Assembly (NCBI GenBank): GCA_950295325.1
Contig: OX485804.1
Span: 5,828,001 to 5,892,000 of the forward strand
Source of the DNA: Polytrichum commune
Lineage: Eukaryota > Streptophyta > Polytrichopsida > Polytrichales > Polytrichaceae
Direction of reading: 5' to 3'
Length of the DNA: 64,000 nucleotides
Part shown: piece by piece, positions 59,641-64,000 of the stretch
Numbering within the stretch: the stretch's first letter is position 1
Layout of the letters: every line of letters starts with the position of its first letter
Position numbers and translations under genes: made by a program
Notes under the pieces: model-generated
Told to the model about the DNA's origin: nothing
The model's database searches: none
Seen by the model: only the letters and a program-made list of their open reading frames with translations

Positions 59641-60311
59641 TTTGGTAGAAGACAATTAACTCTTACACACAAATTTACACCGAATTCCATAAAACGGATT
59701 GCAATAGGAGGAGGAAATATGCCCGCACTAAATCACACTTTTGTCATTGTTGTTGTTGACAACATCATGAAACTTAGGTTAGGCCCAAGACTTTAGGAGG
59801 GCTTTGGTGATGCTTTTTTTGCTTTGATTTGCAATCCCCTCCAAGAGCTTGGATTTTGGTGCGAGCAACCAATGGCAATTGCTCCATACATGGTGGACCG
59901 TAGAAGTAGGCTTGATATGAGCAACTACTAATTTAGGGGTTTAGGGTAGCACTACCTCACGGTTGGCAAGGGAGGACTTGGCCATGTGTTTGCTCAATGC
60001 TTTGAAGTTCCCAAGTGGGAATGGTGCAAGGTGTCCATGTTATTGGCTAGAGGCCCAAATTCCACCGTTGATATCGTCCAAAGTTTGCTTTTCCGTATTT
60101 TTGAAGTAGTCATTCAACAAGAGCACACACACACACACTTCGGCTTTTGTACGGTGTTGTGCAACCTTGGAGTATGGCTAGGAAGTTGCACACATTCCTT
60201 TGGTTCATACGGTGAGGTCGGTCTAAGTGCTAAAGCCAACACTTTTAAAGTAAGATTGCAACGCACCAAAGTGTGTCTAATTTGAAGTTTGTATGGGAAA
60301 ATCATAAGGCC
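59641..60311. other. Intergenic region
   Basis: An open frame at 59986-60285 (plus, 99 codons) has mixed composition and an internal (AC)n run, so I do not call it. Nothing else is seen. Confidence 0.35.
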
Positions 60312-60565
60312 ATCACTATATTCGTTAATTGGAGACTTTTTCATGATTTGGAGACTAATCAAGGACTTGAAGTCTGATATCATGTTTAGTGCATGTTTTG
60401 ATTATGATATAGATACTTATTATATTTAGAAATATATGTTCCTCATGCATGAATATGTAAAAAGTTCATTACCAATGTTCCCCACGTTCACAATACTGCA
60501 TCCCAAACTATGAGTAAAGTTTATTTTGAGACTTTCCAAAATCTCCAATTAACGAATATAGTGAT
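60312..60565. mobile_element. 254-bp inverted-repeat element
   Basis: Ends ATCACTATATTCGTTAATTG at 60312 and CAATTAACGAATATAGTGAT to 60565 are perfect inverted repeats, continuing inward as GAGA/TCTC. Interior AT-rich and noncoding. Confidence 0.8.
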
Positions 60566-60647
60566 TAGGGTTCGTAGCTTTCCTTGATAGATGATCTAGA
60601 ACCAACATTTGGGGAACTTGACGGTGTTTGGGTGGTGGACAATCCCA

Positions 60648-61101
60648 TACTGTAGCTCTCTAGCAGCTTGGGCAGAAAATAACTAATTTTAAAGGTGCCT
60701 AAATTTATGGGAAGTTGATTTTTTTGAGTGTCTAGAAGAAGAAAGGTATAACATTCAAAGAGTGCCTAAAATCATAATAATGCAAGTGACATTCACTGGA
60801 ATCCAACATGGTGGCATCAAATAACTCTAACAATGTATTCACATAGCATCAATCTCACTCAAACTTTAGGGTAAGGAATGTTGGTAAAGAGAAGTGTTTA
60901 GGTCAATCATAGCCACCATAGATGAAATTAGGAAAACCATCCATGAATTATAGAGATGACCTGGGTGAATGTCTAACTTGTTTTAAATTCCTTTTTGAAT
61001 CTACCCAATTATGGAATATTATTTTATGGGTTGCCTAACTAACTTTTGCACTTTTACTAATTATTAGACAGGAAGGCCCAAGCTGCTAGAGAGCTACTGT
61101 A
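60648..61101. mobile_element. 454-bp TA-bounded inverted-repeat element
   Basis: Left TACTGTAGCTCTCTAGCAGC and right GCTGCTAGAGAGCTACTGTA, with inner GGG/CCC extending the repeat to about 27 bp. The terminal TAC-GTA pattern resembles the elements at 42565, 57236 and 62679. Noncoding. Confidence 0.8.
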
Positions 61102-62678
61102 ATCAATAGGTATCAATTGCAAAAGATTTCAAGGTGTTGGTTTAGGTAGGGTGTTGGGTTTAGCACCATCTACTTTAGGTGCCTATGAGGCTAGAACTTC
61201 ATGGTGTCTAAGTAAACTCGCTTCTGGGGAAGGTGAAAAAGCAGTCGAGCATTCCATAGCAAATATTACTTTTTTTAGAAGTTGATTTGACTCTGAAAAT
61301 GGCATCAAAAACCTTGGATTGTTCTAACATGGTCTAGATGGTTCGATTATGAGGCTTGCTTTCACTAGAGCCCCTTCATCCATGATGGACGAGTTAACAT
61401 ACACACCACACCAATGAATGGGGAGAACCGACTGCTAGTTACAAATGACCCGGTTGAAGTTCAAGACTTCAAGAAAGTTTAAGATCCTTTTAGTGGAATC
61501 TATGGAATATACGTCAACGTAACAAAGAATAACTGAAAGATCACAACATGTAACCGGTTAGACTCAGAAACACTACAATTTTGACCAATAATGCCCTAAA
61601 ATCTCCCCGGACACTGCACTAGAGCCCAAGTTGCTACAAAGATCAATGCCAAATTTTGGACGCAAATTTTGGATGTCTGATATGATCTTACCTGGAGTTG
61701 TGACTTGTGAGAAAATCATAAAAAAAAACCTTGTATAGTGCTAGATTGGTTATGGTAAATAATGTGAACACATGTATAGTGCATGACTTATCCTTTGCAA
61801 CCCTACAATGTGTTTAAATTTTGAAGTAGGTTAAAATCTTGCAAACTTAACTAGACTAGTTATGTGCATGAAGTTAAAGATGGTGGGGTTTTAACCAACT
61901 CAAGCAAACAAAAAACAAAAAAACTTTACTCTAGTTAAGAATTAACTGTCAGAGTGGCTGCACAAATGAAAGTTACATTGAAGAAGTTAACACTTCTCCC
62001 TAGCACTCTTTAAGATTAGTTACTAAGGTTTTAAAGTAACACAATCCTTTTGGTGGCATCTATTTGTAATCCTTAAGCCGTCAACAAGTGAGTGCAACGG
62101 TGCCATCAGGTAAGTTATTGTTAAAAGCGAATAATCATATGTGGCATTAAGTATAAAATAGCACCACTTTGGTCGTTTACAATAGCGGTGTAAGAAGGAT
62201 GCAAGAACGCTTTCAGAAGAGCACCAACTTTGGCCAATCAGAATGGCTAATCAAGGATCTATCCGCTCAACAAGGCGGTGTAAGAAGTGATCCACAAAAG
62301 GGGGACAACACCTTCATGTCATAGAAAATCCTCACCTGCAATAAGACTAATTTTGTGGTGATTCTCACTCAGCAATCCAAGATCAACAAACTTCCCTCCC
62401 CCCTCCCCCCCCCAATTGACAAGAAAATGCTCTTTCCTTAAGACGGCTTTGAGAATTCTATGTAGGTCGCATACGAATTCTTTATTTTAAATTTTTTTTT
62501 GGGTACTTTGTATAGATTCTCTAATCTATGGATTTGTTTGAAATTGTTCCAAGCTACTTGATCTTCTTGAAATAGAAAGAGTTTCTTAAAGTGTCACTTC
62601 AAAGCGTCGGTACCTTATACAACGGTGCAGTCAAGGAGTTAAGCCGCTAGCGCTTAAATAGGTAGATGGAACTATTAT
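61102..62678. other. Intergenic region
   Basis: Contains the third partial relative of the duplicated segment (61433-61622), which ends shortly before 61622. A C-rich run lies near 62395-62412. No gene is recognised. Confidence 0.4.
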
Positions 62679-63626
62679 TACCGTAGTTTACTAGCAGGTT
62701 AGGCAACTTGCTGCCTAATATTTAATTAAAGTTCAAAAAGTAGGTTCGGCACCTAAAAATAGTATATTCATATTTTCGGCAATTTTCTCTTTTAATTTTT
62801 AAAAATTCGGCTTACATTCATTTTTAATTTTCTATTTCAACTTATATCTTGCACATCTCTCTTGCATTGAATGACAAGTAAGATGTGAGTGAAGAGTTGA
62901 GAATGCTTTGTGCTTTATGCAAGTAGAGTGGAGTTGTGTTCAACAATGCATATGGGATATGTAAACTTTGAGGTGAAGCACCTAGTTAGACGTCATTTTT
63001 ATAACACGCATAACTTTTGCATAGAGTCTTCAAATGACATAAAATTTGTTGGAGATGAAATATTACTTGATTTCTAAACTTTTCTTAGACCAACAAAATT
63101 CCAAAAAAGTTGATCTTCTATGCACAAATGAGCTCCAAAAAACTGTTATGAACGCATTTTAATTTTTTGATCTTTACACGGCTGCAATGTTTTGTCCATA
63201 TCTTTTGCATAAAGACTTATTTTGACACAAAACTTGTTGGAGGTGGAAGAAGGATTGATTTCTCAACTTTTGTTAGTTGGACAAGATTCTATAAAAACTT
63301 CATCTTCTATGCTCAATTGGACTCCAAAAATTTGTGTACAACACATTTGAAAAGCCTTGCCTAGAGTCTTGCTACTTCTTAACCCATATTCTTTGTGGAC
63401 TAATGTACGTGAGCTTGATTACAAAAGGAGCACCTTCTCTCCTTCAAAATTCACATATGCTTCCACTGTAAGTAAAACTCTAGTGAGAAGTAAAAATTTC
63501 TTACTTTTAGGCATTTTTGAAAAATAATTAATTTTATATTCGGCAAAAAATGCCAATAATATTCCAAAATTTTAGGCATCTATTTTTAGAATTATTTTGT
63601 GCCGAACCTGCTATTAAACTACGGTA
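62679..63626. mobile_element. 948-bp TA-bounded inverted-repeat element with internal duplication
   Basis: Left end TACCGTAGTTTACTAGCAGG and right end CCTGCTATTAAACTACGGTA are inverted with one mismatch and continue inward as TT-GGCA. The interior carries two diverged direct units of about 190 bp (ATAACTTTTGCATA.., TTGTTGGAGATGAAAT / TTGTTGGAGGTGGAAG, CTTCTATGC, CTCCAAAAA) from about 63000 to 63345. No transposase is visible. Confidence 0.75.
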
Positions 63627-64000
63627 CTATAGTGTGACCTAAACTCCCACTCCAAATTGTAGTGTGGCACTTTAGAAATAGGGGCGGTCAATCAAAATAC
63701 CCGAATTGAATCAAGTGGTGTAACAAATAACCACGAATGAATGGACGTTATTCGTGCTTACTCTCAACACCCGCATCAAAGTGGTTCCTCTTGATCTCTA
63801 TGGGAAGGTGTCTCGAAAAGTTAGTTAACACTAACCAAAGTGTGGTGGAACGCACATACCGGGTCACTCACCCCAACTAGATCACCTCAAAAACTCGCAT
63901 TCCGAAGCTTGTGGGCGACGACGAGGTAACTACTAAAAACCGTTCCAATACACGGCGGAGCGGGCCTTCGGACACGGCCCCGGATTTCCCTTTGCCTTGG
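63627..64000. other. Right edge, no gene recognised
   Basis: Mixed sequence that becomes more GC-rich in the last 100 bp. I see no coding signal long enough to call before the window ends. Confidence 0.4.

Noticed and set aside
1-64000. CRISPR array, operons or prokaryotic defence genes
   Set aside because: The window shows spliced plant-type genes and eukaryotic repeats. No regularly spaced short repeats with unique spacers were found.

Overview
This is eukaryotic nuclear DNA. It carries widely spaced, intron-rich genes with GT-AG splice sites, long AT-rich intergenic stretches and many short transposon relics. The recognised proteins have plant-type forms: a MED8 with a long Gln-rich tail, an LSM1, a YIPF/Yip1 membrane protein and an oil body-associated protein (OBAP/DUF1264). 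A land plant or other streptophyte is therefore the best guess. A seedless plant is possible, but that is an inference I cannot settle here.

Gene layout. An unidentified two-exon minus-strand gene (1092-1644) lies head to head with MED8 (1927-8632, plus, 13 coding exons, 578 aa). A Yip1-family gene (12024-14626, plus, 5 exons, 264 aa) follows. A 52-residue membrane-protein ORF (20784-20942, plus) lies behind a diverged tandem repeat. LSM1 (27776-31078, plus, 5 exons, 127 aa) follows a GC-rich leader region. OBAP (39356-35834, minus, 5 exons, 261 aa) has a 394-bp tandem duplication that starts at its own start codon. For the four recognised multi-exon genes I assembled the exons by hand; every junction keeps phase and each total length is a multiple of three.

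Repeat landscape. From about 41 kb to the right edge I recognise no intact host gene. This part holds a decayed non-LTR retrotransposon (RNase H-like and Cys/His-rich parts, 46990-48880 minus), a related-looking fragment (43264-43775 minus), and a duplicated 1.3-1.9 kb segment (43776-45030 and 49226-51168). It also holds hAT-like elements with 8-bp target-site duplications, several TA-bounded inverted-repeat elements, and a recurring family with ends rich in the palindrome around CACTAAATAT/ATATTTAGTG. The most unusual structure is a near-perfect foldback (42481-43262) split by a pogo/Fot-like inverted-repeat element inserted at TA.

Functionally the genes are unrelated housekeeping or plant genes: transcription (MED8), Golgi membrane traffic (YIPF), cytoplasmic mRNA decay (LSM1) and lipid-droplet biology (OBAP). 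Nothing suggests an operon or a linked pathway. A recurring theme is partial tandem duplication in or beside the starts and first introns of genes (MED8, LSM1, OBAP, the small membrane ORF).
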